Origin: Limnospira fusiformis SAG 85.79
GTDB lineage: Bacteria > Cyanobacteriota > Cyanobacteriia > Cyanobacteriales > Microcoleaceae
Direction of reading: 5' to 3'
Assembly: GCF_012516315.1 (NCBI RefSeq)
Contig: NZ_CP051185.1
Span: forward strand, 3,213,403 to 3,277,402
DNA length: 64,000 nucleotides
The notes beneath the pieces were generated by a model. It was not told the DNA's origin. It saw only the letters and a list, made by a program, of their open reading frames with translations, and made no database searches. Of the stretch, positions 55,647 through 64,000 are shown piece after piece (within the stretch, counting starts at the first letter, position 1; every line of letters begins with the position of its first letter). The position numbers and the translations under genes were made by a program.

Positions 55647-58600
55647 ATGAGTTCCCCCAACAGAAAATTGAAGCCCACCATATTAGTGGTTGATGATGAG
55701 CCAGATAATTTAGATCTGCTATACCGGACTTTCCATCGGGAATTTAAAGTTCTCAAAGCCGAAAGTGGGCCGGCTGCATTGAAGATCTTAGAAGAGGTGG
55801 GGGAAGTAGCAGTAATTATCTCTGATCAGCGGATGCCCTATATGAGTGGCACAGAGTTTCTCAGTTTGACCGCGACTCAATATCCCGATTCGATCCGCAT
55901 TATCCTCACTGGTTATACGGATGTTGAAGACCTGGTAGAGGCAATTAACTCCGGTAAGGTGTTTAAATATGTCACTAAACCTTGGAAATCTGATGAACTC
56001 AAGGCGATCGTTCAGCAAGGTTTAGAAACTCATAATGTCCTGAAATCTCGCACAGAGGAACTACGCCTAGCACAAAAACAGGAATCGTTACTTTATGAAG
56101 TGACAAGTACCATTCGCGCCTGTCCTAATTCCCAGGAAATGTTGCAGCGCATAGTTGAAACAGTGGGTAAAATGTTTGAGGTGAGCTATTGTCTGCTGCG
56201 TTCATTCGGTGTGGGTTCAGACCTGATAGGGCTGGGGGCTGGAGTCAGCCCTACCAAACAGGATATCACTGCTACACAAGGGAAGGAGTGGTTCGCATAC
56301 TTAGCGGAAGGTCAGAATCATCAAAATTCCACGACAGACAACATCAGCGTTATCAATAATAATGATCTGGAATTGAGATCCCTGGTTTGGGAAACTACGG
56401 AAGTAATGATTCTTTCGGAAGGTTTGGGAAATGATATTTCTGACCACGATGGACCAGAATGGCAGCAGCGACGAGACGTTTACCAACGTGCAGATATTCG
56501 CTCCAGTTTGATAGTGCCTCTGTATTACCGTCAGGAATTGTTGGCGGTTTTGGCGCTGCACCACACGGGATCGCCCCGTAATTGGCATGAACATGAAGTG
56601 CAGTTAGCTGCGGGTGTAGCAGATCAGGCGGCTTTGGCATTGTCTCAGGTGCGCGCATACGAGCAGGTGCGAGAATTGGCTCGTAGGGAAGCGCTGGTTA
56701 ATACGATTACCAATGCTATTCGGTCTAGTCTTGACCCTCAGAAAATTTTTGCGGCTATCACTGAGCAATTGGGGGAGGCTTTGGAGGTTGATGGCTGTGC
56801 TTTGTCTCTCTGGAGTCCGGGAGATGAATATATGCAGTGTGTAGGCCTTTATAATGCGGCGATTAAAGAAACAGTAGTAGAGACTAGACCGGCGGCTTTG
56901 TCTGAACCTGATACCAGCACGACGACGAATTTGCCCCTATTGGGGGTAGAAACTAATCAATCCATTGAGTCCGATCAGTCCGATGATTTGCCTCAGTCGG
57001 CGGCTCCTATTAGTGGCAACCCGGTGCTTCAGGAATTGATTAGAACTCGCGCTCCGGTGGCGATCGCTGATATCGAACAGCGACCAGACTCGATGGTGAT
57101 GTTGCCTTTGCGATCGCCTTCTAAGGCTCTATTGGTCGTGCCACTATTGCTCGATGGTGATATTATTGGCAGCATATCCCTACGCCAAAATCACCAAGTT
57201 CGCCATTGGCAACCCTCCGAAATTGATATGGTCCTGTTAGTGGCAGCCCAAGCCGCTTTGGCGGTACAGCAGGCTCGTCTATACCAAAAAACACGCCAGC
57301 AAGCAGAACGCCTATTAGAAGCCGACCGCCTCAAAACTGAGTTTTTTCAAAATGTCTCCCACGAGTTTCGCACCCCTTTGACTTTGATGATAGGTCCTTT
57401 GGAAACGGTGGTTAATCAACAGCAGGATCTGTCATTAGACCAAGCGAAAATTGCTCTGCGTAACTCCAGGCGACTATTGCGCTTGGTTAATCAATTATTG
57501 GATTTGCAACGGTTTGATGCGGGACGAATGCAGCCCAGTTTTCGCCCCTGTGACCTGGTGGAGTTTTGTCAGCAAACGGTGGAATCATTTAAGTCTTATT
57601 GCGATCGCAAACAAATTAATCTAGTTACCAATTTACAGAGTTGCCCCCAACTTTATCTTGATCTGGAAAGGTTTGATAAAGTCCTTTACAATTTGCTCTC
57701 TAATGCCATGAAGTTTACCCCCACCGATGGCACTATTACCGTTAGTCTCCAGCCCGAAGGGAATTATTGCCGTCTTATGGTCAAAGATACCGGGATTGGT
57801 ATTAAACAAGAACAACTCCCCCATTTATTTGAACGCTTCCGACAAGCTGAAGGTTCAGCCAATCGCTCCTTTGAGGGGAGTGGCTTGGGATTGGCTCTGG
57901 TTAAAGAGTTGGTCGAACTCCATCATGGTCGCATTACTGTAGAGTCTGAGTATGGTCAGGGAACTACATTTACCGTCTGGCTACAAATGGGGAATCTTCA
58001 TCTACCACCAGAGCAAGTCCTTGATGTTCCCGCTGAGTTTGATGCACGTCGAGCAGCCGTAGAATTGGCTGATGTGGAGGTCGATTTACCAGATGTACAA
58101 ATTGACGACATAAATCTGCCGGAGGTTTTGGTTGCTGACGGTTCGGCTTCCCTCACGGACCACGGACAGTTGGGGTCTAATACTGTCCTGGTGGTGGATG
58201 ATAACCCCGATTTGCGCCGCTATGTGTCGATGATGTTGCAAAATGCCGGATTTAATGCAGTTTTGGCTAAGAATGGCGCTGATGGTTTTAACAAGGCTCA
58301 GACTTATCATCCTGATGTGATTGTTACTGATTTGATGATGCCCCAGGTGTCTGGGTTGGAGTTGATTCGCATGATTCGCTCCTCACCTGAACTTAGGGGA
58401 ACTCCAATTATTTTGTTGACTGCTAAGGCTGATGAGGATACCCGCATCGAAGGGGTTGAGCGCGGCGCTGATGCCTATGTTTCTAAGCCTTTTAATGACC
58501 GGGAGTTGATAGCTGAGGTCAGGAATTTACAGGCCCTCAAGGCAGAGGAACGACGGGTAGCCCATTTGAATAAGTATCTGACTGAATCAGTATTGCGACG

Positions 58601-59267
58601 GTTTTTGCCGGAGTCTATGGTCAAAAAGGCGGCGGCGGGGGACTTGACTCTGGATTTGCGCCCGGAACCGAGGCTGATTACCATTTTATTTAGTGATATT
58701 GTCGGTTTTACTCGGATGTCTAATGCTCTACAGTCTCAGGGGGTGGCGGAATTGCTTAATGAGTATTTGGGAGAAATGACTCGGGCGGTTTTTGAGAATC
58801 AGGGGACTGTTGACAAGTTTGTAGGAGATGCGATTATGGCTTTGTATGGAGCCCCGGAGGAGATGAGCCCCTCTGAACAAGTCCGACGCGCGATCGCTAC
58901 GGCTAGACAAATGTTGGTGGCTCTCGAAAAACTTAACCAGGGTTGGCAGGAACGAGGTTTGGTGGGCCGTAATGAGGTTCCTCCGGTGCGGTTCCGCTGT
59001 GGGATTCACCAGGGTATGGCTGTGGTGGGGTTGTTTGGTTCCCAAGAGCGATCGGATTTTACGGCGATCGGTCCTTCGGTTAATATTGCTGCCCGTCTTC
59101 AGGAGGCTACTGCCCCCAACAGCATTATGGTATCCGCTATGGTGGCTCAGTATGTCCCCGATGAGGAGATTATTAAGCGCGAATTTCTCGAACTTAAAGG
59201 CATTGATGAGCCGGTAATGACTTGTGTGATTAACCCAAAACCTGAATCAGTAAGGGATACAGCTTAA
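55647..59267 (+). CDS. cyaC: CyaC, hybrid histidine kinase–class III adenylate cyclase
   Basis: A 1206-residue multidomain protein: receiver 1 (about 10-125, phospho-acceptor Asp60), two GAF-like domains (about 150-330 and 345-540), a histidine kinase (His572 in FQNVSHEFRTPLT; ATPase with NAMKFT and GSGLGLALVKE), receiver 2 (Asp895 in VTDLMMPQ) and the class III cyclase (about 1005-1195). The metal Asp residues are 1017 and 1061, and Lys1057 with Thr1139 define an adenine-specific, bicarbonate-sensitive (IIIb) site. The position numbers match those I recall for A. platensis CyaC, known to be activated by phosphotransfer from His572 to Asp895 or Asp60 and by bicarbonate. It makes cAMP in response to upstream signals. 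Confidence 0.95.
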   Translation: MSSPNRKLKPTILVVDDEPDNLDLLYRTFHREFKVLKAESGPAALKILEEVGEVAVIISDQRMPYMSGTEFLSLTATQYPDSIRIILTGYTDVEDLVEAINSGKVFKYVTKPWKSDELKAIVQQGLETHNVLKSRTEELRLAQKQESLLYEVTSTIRACPNSQEMLQRIVETVGKMFEVSYCLLRSFGVGSDLIGLGAGVSPTKQDITATQGKEWFAYLAEGQNHQNSTTDNISVINNNDLELRSLVWETTEVMILSEGLGNDISDHDGPEWQQRRDVYQRADIRSSLIVPLYYRQELLAVLALHHTGSPRNWHEHEVQLAAGVADQAALALSQVRAYEQVRELARREALVNTITNAIRSSLDPQKIFAAITEQLGEALEVDGCALSLWSPGDEYMQCVGLYNAAIKETVVETRPAALSEPDTSTTTNLPLLGVETNQSIESDQSDDLPQSAAPISGNPVLQELIRTRAPVAIADIEQRPDSMVMLPLRSPSKALLVVPLLLDGDIIGSISLRQNHQVRHWQPSEIDMVLLVAAQAALAVQQARLYQKTRQQAERLLEADRLKTEFFQNVSHEFRTPLTLMIGPLETVVNQQQDLSLDQAKIALRNSRRLLRLVNQLLDLQRFDAGRMQPSFRPCDLVEFCQQTVESFKSYCDRKQINLVTNLQSCPQLYLDLERFDKVLYNLLSNAMKFTPTDGTITVSLQPEGNYCRLMVKDTGIGIKQEQLPHLFERFRQAEGSANRSFEGSGLGLALVKELVELHHGRITVESEYGQGTTFTVWLQMGNLHLPPEQVLDVPAEFDARRAAVELADVEVDLPDVQIDDINLPEVLVADGSASLTDHGQLGSNTVLVVDDNPDLRRYVSMMLQNAGFNAVLAKNGADGFNKAQTYHPDVIVTDLMMPQVSGLELIRMIRSSPELRGTPIILLTAKADEDTRIEGVERGADAYVSKPFNDRELIAEVRNLQALKAEERRVAHLNKYLTESVLRRFLPESMVKKAAAGDLTLDLRPEPRLITILFSDIVGFTRMSNALQSQGVAELLNEYLGEMTRAVFENQGTVDKFVGDAIMALYGAPEEMSPSEQVRRAIATARQMLVALEKLNQGWQERGLVGRNEVPPVRFRCGIHQGMAVVGLFGSQERSDFTAIGPSVNIAARLQEATAPNSIMVSAMVAQYVPDEEIIKREFLELKGIDEPVMTCVINPKPESVRDTA

Positions 59268-59347
59268 TGGCAGATAATTGGGGAAAAAATGCGATCGCAC
59301 TATTGCAATTTTTATTTTCCTGTGTTAGATTAGTTAAGTGCAAATTT

Positions 59348-59418
59348 GCGGGCGTAGTTTAGTGGTAAAACCTTAGCCTTCCAAGCTAATGATGGGGGTT
59401 CGATTCCCCCCGCCCGCT
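59348..59418 (+). tRNA. tRNA-Gly (anticodon TCC)
   Basis: The 71-nt cloverleaf has acceptor arms GCGGGCG and CGCCCGC, an anticodon stem TTAGC/GCTAA with loop CTTCCAA (anticodon TCC) and a T-arm GGGGG-TTCGATT-CCCCC. CCA is not encoded; TTTTTT follows immediately. It is the nearest tRNA to the integrase remnant at 59632. Confidence 0.95.
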
Positions 59419-59631
59419 TTTTTCCTACCATGCCAGGGCTAGGTTATGAGTAATAGCCTACTAATCGACTGCGACTATCGAGTTAAGCAATAAGCTGCGA
59501 TCGCAGTCAGGATCAGGTTTTTCCGAAAATGCCAGGAGGCGGACTTGAACCTGATACATAGCCTATAACCCCTATTCTACCGTTACTTAGGTGTTACTCA
59601 AAACCGTAGCAGAGTAACAAGTGAGTAAAAA

Positions 59632-59943
59632 ATGAGTAACGCTACTAATACCCCTACTGTAGGGGGGAAGGGCAACTACGATGAGAGTTACGCTAGATTC
59701 TTGAAAGCCTATCAAGACTTTAAAGGGGAATGTCCCAAAGGAGTGACTCTCAAGTTACAAAAGTCCGGGACTAGGTACAATCTGCTATTGCAGTTTAAGC
59801 AGCCACCTACCGGGAAACGACTACCCAAGATAGCCAATCTTGAGTGTACACCCTGAGAGGGTGACAAGAGAGCTAGACTGATTGCTGTACAAGGGATAGA
59901 GCATTTAGTCCTTGCCGAAAATTCTGAGCTTTATGAGGCTTGA
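59632..59943 (+). pseudogene. Probable integrase N-terminal remnant beside tRNA-Gly
   Basis: The frame from ATG 59632 (MSNATNTPTVGGKGNYDESY) reaches TGA after ANLECTP, but the same frame continues EGDKRARLIAVQ to a second stop at 59943. The segment GVTLKLQKSGTRYNLLLQF followed by GKR resembles the N-terminal Arm-type DNA-binding domain of tyrosine recombinases that target tRNA genes. The catalytic domain is missing. Position 214 bp after tRNA-Gly supports this; the family call is tentative. Confidence 0.45.
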
Positions 59944-60426
59944 GGGCCATCAATGCTAACATCTCTTCTTGCCAGAAAACTAGCGACTGGCTCCAAGCAT
60001 AACCCGATAATCCGAGCCCAAAAATACTGTGATATCAAGTCCGGATAATCAATTATAGTAAAGTCTCGGTTTGAGGCCACCAATGAAAACTGGTCAAGCC
60101 TCGAATTAATTCGCGCTGTTTCCACAAACTTCGGCAGCGAGCACACAAGAGTTCCTCTAGCTGATCAAGATTCTCAAATGAACGATTGGCAATGGGTTCA
60201 TCTACCAGAGGCCACAGTCTTTCTGCTGGTTGTAGTTCCGGGGAATGGGACGGTAGAAACATTAAATGCAGTCCTTCGGGTACTTTCAGATTCTTACTGA
60301 TATGCCATCCGGCTTGATCAACCACTAACATAATGTGTTGATTTGGACCTAATTTAAATTCGGCAGCAAACTCCTGTAACACTCGACTAAATAGAGTTGT
60401 ATTGACGTAAGGTATAATCCACCAAT

Positions 60427-61662
60427 CTCAGTACAGGACAAAAAAGCTGAAAGTCTTAGCCAAAAGGGAATCTAGCCGAAAATTCTGAAGGGGGCGCTCC
60501 GGGCTGAGGTGAAAGTCGAGGGGTGGGGGGGTAGCGCCAAGTTGGGGTGAGAGGGTTAGATCGGAATTACCACAAACCAAACTTCCCTCTCATGAACGAG
60601 CTTAACCGATTACGAGACACTTTGCGCCCTCACTTGCCCTGGCACGGGGCGAGATTAAACTTTGTCTGCCTGTTCCTGATGGCGCTATTCCAAACAAAGA
60701 CGGTTAATCTGATGGAAATAGCGACTGTATTCGCAAATCCTGTGCAAATTTCCTCAAATTACCAGCGATTACAACGTTTTTTTCGGCAATTCAAATTTGA
60801 CCGGGCAGAGATTGCCCGTTTCGTCGTTAGCCTCATTGACATTCCCCAACCTTGGACTCTTAGTCTCGACCGCACCTGTTGGTCTTTCGGTCAAACCCAT
60901 TTCAACATCTTGATGTTGGCAGTCGTCCACGAGGGGATTGCCTTTCCCCTGCTGTGGACGATGCTTGACAAAAAGGGCAATAGCAACAGTGGCGAACGCA
61001 TGGACTTATTCGACCGCTTCGAGGCACTATTTCCTGACGTGGAGGTGGCTTGTCTGACCGCTGACCGGGAATTTGTGGGGCGAGATTGGCTCTCGTATCT
61101 TCTCATCGACCCCCAGGTTCCTTTCCGCCTACGCATCCGCCACAGCGAGCTGATTAGTCCTAAGTTAGGAGGAACTCGGCGTAGCGGCGAACGAATGTTT
61201 GATTCTCTGCGACCCGGAGAATTTCGCCAGCTTTCGGGTCGCCGTTGGGTTTGGGGACGGCAGGTTTACGTCATTGGCTCTCGTCTGGCTGATTCGGGGG
61301 AGTTGTTGATTCTCATCACTAACGCTTGCCCCGAAACGGCCCTCCCCGACTATGCTCGGCGTTGGGGTATTGAAAACCTCTTCGGAGCCTTGAAGACTCG
61401 GGGCTTCTGTCTCGAATCGACTCACTTTAAGGACCCTGAGCGCTTGAGCCGTTTATTGGCTTTGCTTAGCCTGGCTTTTACTTGGGCTATGAAGGTGGGT
61501 TTGTGGATTCACCAAGGTTCACCCATTCCTTTGAAGGCTCACGGACGACGCTCCCAGAGTCTTTTCCGCACTGGCTTGGATTTTCTACGCCGCACTTTCT
61601 CTAATCTGCCTTTGTTTTCAGGGCGGTTTCACCAGGCTCTACAACTTTTGTCCTGTACTTAG
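60427..61662 (+). mobile_element. IS4-type element, complete
   Basis: A 1236-bp element with inverted ends beginning CTCAGTACAGGACAAAA on the left and CTAAGTACAGGACAAAA on the right, flanked by a perfect 9-bp target duplication TCCACCAAT (60418-60426 and 61663-61671). It lies inside the second IS630-type gene. A 120-bp leader precedes the transposase, and the stop codon TAG occupies the last three bases of the element. Confidence 0.92.
60592..61662 (+). CDS. IS4-family transposase
   Basis: A 356-residue DDE transposase from ATG 60592 (MNELNRLRDTLRPHLP; a GTG at 60547 is an alternative). The catalytic Asp residues are in LSLDRTCWSFG and LTADREFVGRDW, and the C-terminal YREK signature is YARRWGIENLFGALKTRG. 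It is intact, ending with TAG at the tip of the element, so it could be active. A second, truncated copy starts beyond the right edge of the window. Confidence 0.9.
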   Translation: MNELNRLRDTLRPHLPWHGARLNFVCLFLMALFQTKTVNLMEIATVFANPVQISSNYQRLQRFFRQFKFDRAEIARFVVSLIDIPQPWTLSLDRTCWSFGQTHFNILMLAVVHEGIAFPLLWTMLDKKGNSNSGERMDLFDRFEALFPDVEVACLTADREFVGRDWLSYLLIDPQVPFRLRIRHSELISPKLGGTRRSGERMFDSLRPGEFRQLSGRRWVWGRQVYVIGSRLADSGELLILITNACPETALPDYARRWGIENLFGALKTRGFCLESTHFKDPERLSRLLALLSLAFTWAMKVGLWIHQGSPIPLKAHGRRSQSLFRTGLDFLRRTFSNLPLFSGRFHQALQLLSCT

Positions 61663-62467
61663 TCCACCAATAAGTCTCTCCCGTTTCCGGTCTCACAAAA
61701 CCATATAGCCATAACCACTCGAATTTCCAATTAATATGGGCGAGTGGTTGACAATCTTCCGCTACATAAATACGTCGCATCACCGGTTTGAGTCCCAGAC
61801 GGTGTTCATCTTCGCTCCACAATTGCACCTGTGCATCAGGGTATCTCCGGCGAAGTCCCTCTAACTCCGTTACCAGTTTTTTTTCCAGGCTTGCTGCTCG
61901 TCTTCGTCACTTTCGATGTGAGCCGGTCTCGGTACACGAAGCCGAAATGTCATTTGTCGCAGAATCTCCCATCCCCTTTGTCGGCTAATTTTTCGTCCAG
62001 TTACTCCTGTCAACCAGTCTGCCACCTGGCGACCGTTCCACAGTCCCCCATCCGGCGCTGTTCCTTGCAGGGCTTGCCATAACTGAGCTTGAGTCACATC
62101 ATCAATTAACGGTGGATGTCCGGGATTTCCTTTTCGGCGCGCACCCAGCCCTTTTAATCCCAATTGGTTGTATCTCTTTACCAATTCATAAATCCAGATG
62201 CGACTGTAGCCCGTAATTTCTTGGACTTCCTCCGTGGTCTTCCCCTTAGCCAACAACCAAATAATTTGATATTGGCGACTTTCCAAGCCCTCTTGGGCTT
62301 GGTGATCAGCCCGGCCAAGTTCTTCGGTACTTAAGTGGGGAGCTATACTAATTCGTCTGGGCATAACGCAAGTTTGGCATTGGTCACTGATATTATAACC
62401 GATTAAGCGAACTTGATATGATGGGGAAAATTATTAGGAGTTTTTTCGCTTCGACCGAGGTAAGCTA

Positions 62468-63425
62468 TAGCATTAGTCAAGGTGGTTAGGACGCAGCTTT
62501 GAGAACGGAATCCATGGCATCATGGAGAGAATCAAACTGCTCAATGCAGTGGCGAATACGGGCTTTCAGCCACGACCAACATTTCTCTATCTTGTTGAGG
62601 TCTGGCGAATAAGGTGGTAGATAGAGTAAACGGCATTGAGCTGCCTCCACCAGTTCAGCAATCCGCCCCCCTTTATGAAACGTTGCATTGTCCAATACTA
62701 GAGTCTGACCTGGCTTCAATGTTGGAATTAAGATGAACTCCAACCACAACTCAAACACTGTCCGATTACAACAACCCTCAAAGCTAAAGGGAGCTAAGAG
62801 TTGTTGATGACACCATGCGGCTATATAGCTTACCCTGCCCTGCCTCTTCCCTGATTTGAGTGCATGGAAGCGTTTTCCTTCCTCGCAGTAACCATAAGGG
62901 TAATCCGAGTCCTGACTATTCATGGCGGCTTCATCGAGGTAGACCACTTCTTCCGGCTCCATCTATTCAATCTGAGCCATAAACTCCTCTCGCTGTTGCT
63001 TCCAACGTTCTTGGTAGCCGTAAGTTTTTTTTTCTGGTGAAGCCAATTTTCTTCAAGGCTCTGGATATGGTGCGAGGAGAGATGTCGTCATCCCAAAGTT
63101 CAGCCATTTGAGCGGAGGTTTTGTGGCCATGCTCTTGGGCAAAAGCCTTGAATTTCTGCCAGTCGGTAATTTTGTGGTTATTGCCAGGTCGGTGATGAGG
63201 TTTAGGGAGGAAGTCTCCGGTCTGTGCTTTTCTTTGCAGCCAGAGATTAATGGTGTTCCTGCTGACATGGAAAACTTGACTGGCTTCTGTTTTGGGCATA
63301 CCGTCTAGTTCAATGGCATCAATAACTTTTTGTCTGAGGTCGTAACTATAGGGGGCTGGCATTTTTGGTCTTCTTAGTCATCTCGTCCTCTCCATTATAC
63401 GTCCTAAGTGTTCTGTCTTGTGCTA
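62468..63425 (-). mobile_element. IS630-type element, copy 3 (defective)
   Basis: A 958-bp copy on the minus strand flanked by TA at 62466-62467 and 63426-63427, with the same ends as copies 1 and 2. It abuts the truncated IS4 copy on its right. The sequence on the left is not the missing part of the IS4 copy, so an adjacent deletion or recombination has occurred. Confidence 0.9.
62486..63362 (-). pseudogene. IS630-type transposase, frameshifted copy
   Basis: The A-run has 9 A, so translation leaves the frame after FTRKK and stops at RGVYGSD. A TAG precedes MEPEEVVYLDEAAM as in copy 2. The catalytic half is open from 62962 to 62486. It shares most substitutions with copy 2 (GHKTSAQMAE, against GDKTAAQMAE in copy 1), so it derives from the same branch. 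Confidence 0.88.
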
Positions 63426-64000
63426 TAAAAGCCAGGCTAAGCAAAGCCAATAAACGGCTCAAGCGCTCAGGGTCCTTAAAGTGAGTCGATTCGAGACAAA
63501 AGCCCCGAGTCTTCAAGGCTCCGAAGAGGTTTTCAATACCCCAACGCCGAGCATAGTCGGGGAGGGCCGTTTCGGGGCAAGCGTTAGTGATGAGAATCAA
63601 CAACTCCCCCGAATCAGCCAGACGAGAGCCAATGACGTAAACCTGCCGTCCCCAAACCCAACGGCGACCCGAAAGCTGGCGAAATTCTCCGGGTCGCAGA
63701 GAATCAAACATTCGTTCGCCGCTACGCCGAGTTCCTCCTAACTTAGGACTAATCAGCTCGCTGTGGCGGATGCGTAGGCGGAAAGGAACCTGGGGGTCGA
63801 TGAGAAGATACGAGAGCCAATCTCGCCCCACAAATTCCCGGTCAGCGGTCAGACAAGCCACCTCCACGTCAGGAAATAGTGCCTCGAAGCGGTCGAATAA
63901 GTCCATGCGTTCGCCACTGTTGCTATTGCCCTTTTTGTCAAGCATCGTCCACAGCAGGGGAAAGGCAATCCCCTCGTGGACGACTGCCAACATCAAGATG
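63426..64000 (-). pseudogene. IS4-family transposase, truncated copy running off the window
   Basis: Reading leftwards from the window edge, the sequence matches the IS4 transposase at 60592-61662 from its LMLAVVHEGIAFPLLW segment to LLALLSLAF, then meets IS630 copy 3 at a TA. The in-frame continuation uses the IS630 end (IAQDRTLRTYNGED) until 63346. The last 50 or so residues of the IS4 protein are missing. The N-terminal part lies beyond base 64000. Confidence 0.9.

Larger units (their letters stand above)
60053..62364 (-). pseudogene. Second IS630-type transposase gene, split by an IS4-type element
   Basis: On the minus strand it reads from ATG 62364 (MPRRISIAPHLSTEELGRAD), changes frame at a run of 8 A near 61880 (WKKN to KKLVTELEGLRRRYPDA), continues to ETGETYWW at 61672 and resumes after the IS4-type insertion at 60417 with IIPYVNTTLFSRVLQEFAA. 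The DDE region (VVDQAGWH, LPSHSPELQPAERLW) is present. The frame switch at the A-run could be programmed slippage. It is unrelated in detail to the 957-bp IS630 copies. Confidence 0.82.

Overview
The window is chromosomal DNA of a filamentous cyanobacterium, almost certainly Arthrospira (Spirulina) platensis or a very close relative. HIP1 octamers (GCGATCGC) are frequent. There are GuaB3, high-light-inducible and alpha-E/ATP-grasp genes. The 1206-residue cyclase at 55647-59267 has His572, Asp60, Asp895, Asp1017, Asp1061, Lys1057 and Thr1139 at exactly the positions I recall for A. platensis CyaC.

Layout. 1-1314: the end of a contractile-injection/phage-tail-like baseplate operon (gp25-like and gpJ-like, the latter cut by the window edge). 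1666-11510: housekeeping genes (ChaN-like, GuaB3, thioredoxin, LOG protein, OmpR-type regulator, HisG, a DUF5648-like protein, a cell-wall amidase). 11518-12776: 14 tandem copies of an 87/89-bp hairpin repeat, the last of which supplies the end of cobJ. 12759-19156: a cobalamin corrin-ring cluster (cobJ/cbiG fusion, cobI, cobH, cobG; divergent cobL; cobK). 19279-21534: hemL, a hisIE whose HisI half looks catalytically dead, and a small companion gene. 21553-29237: a receiver protein, the transglutaminase/alpha-E/ATP-grasp operon, a lipoprotein, pyrB, a possible papain-fold protein and an isochorismatase-like hydrolase. 30128-38221: ABC exporter, DIP1984-like, Hsp70-like, two tandem PPP-type phosphatases coupled to an L,D-transpeptidase, KDPG aldolase and a GST. 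38278-40483: a restriction-modification pair.

From 40.5 kb on, mobile DNA dominates. There is an IS605-type element with a frameshifted TnpB; two IS607-type copies (43418-45187 and 50535-52301), one abutting ispF; three copies of a 957-bp IS630-type element; a second IS630-type transposase gene split by an IS4-type element with a 9-bp target duplication; and a truncated second IS4 copy. On the minus strand between 48.7 and 55.25 kb lie three ORF-less group II introns of about 860-905 nt. One is inserted inside another (a twintron), and two carry IS630 insertions. Host genes embedded in this region are hli (47 aa), ispF, a peptide-binding lipoprotein, larB, a GNAT acetyltransferase, cyaC and tRNA-Gly(TCC) with a probable integrase remnant beside it.

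The most unusual structure is the nested intron/IS assembly at 52523-55251. Others worth following are the hairpin repeat array, the degenerate HisI domain, and the poly-A tract of 7, 8 or 9 A in the three IS630 copies. All functions are assigned by reading the sequence; no database search was possible.
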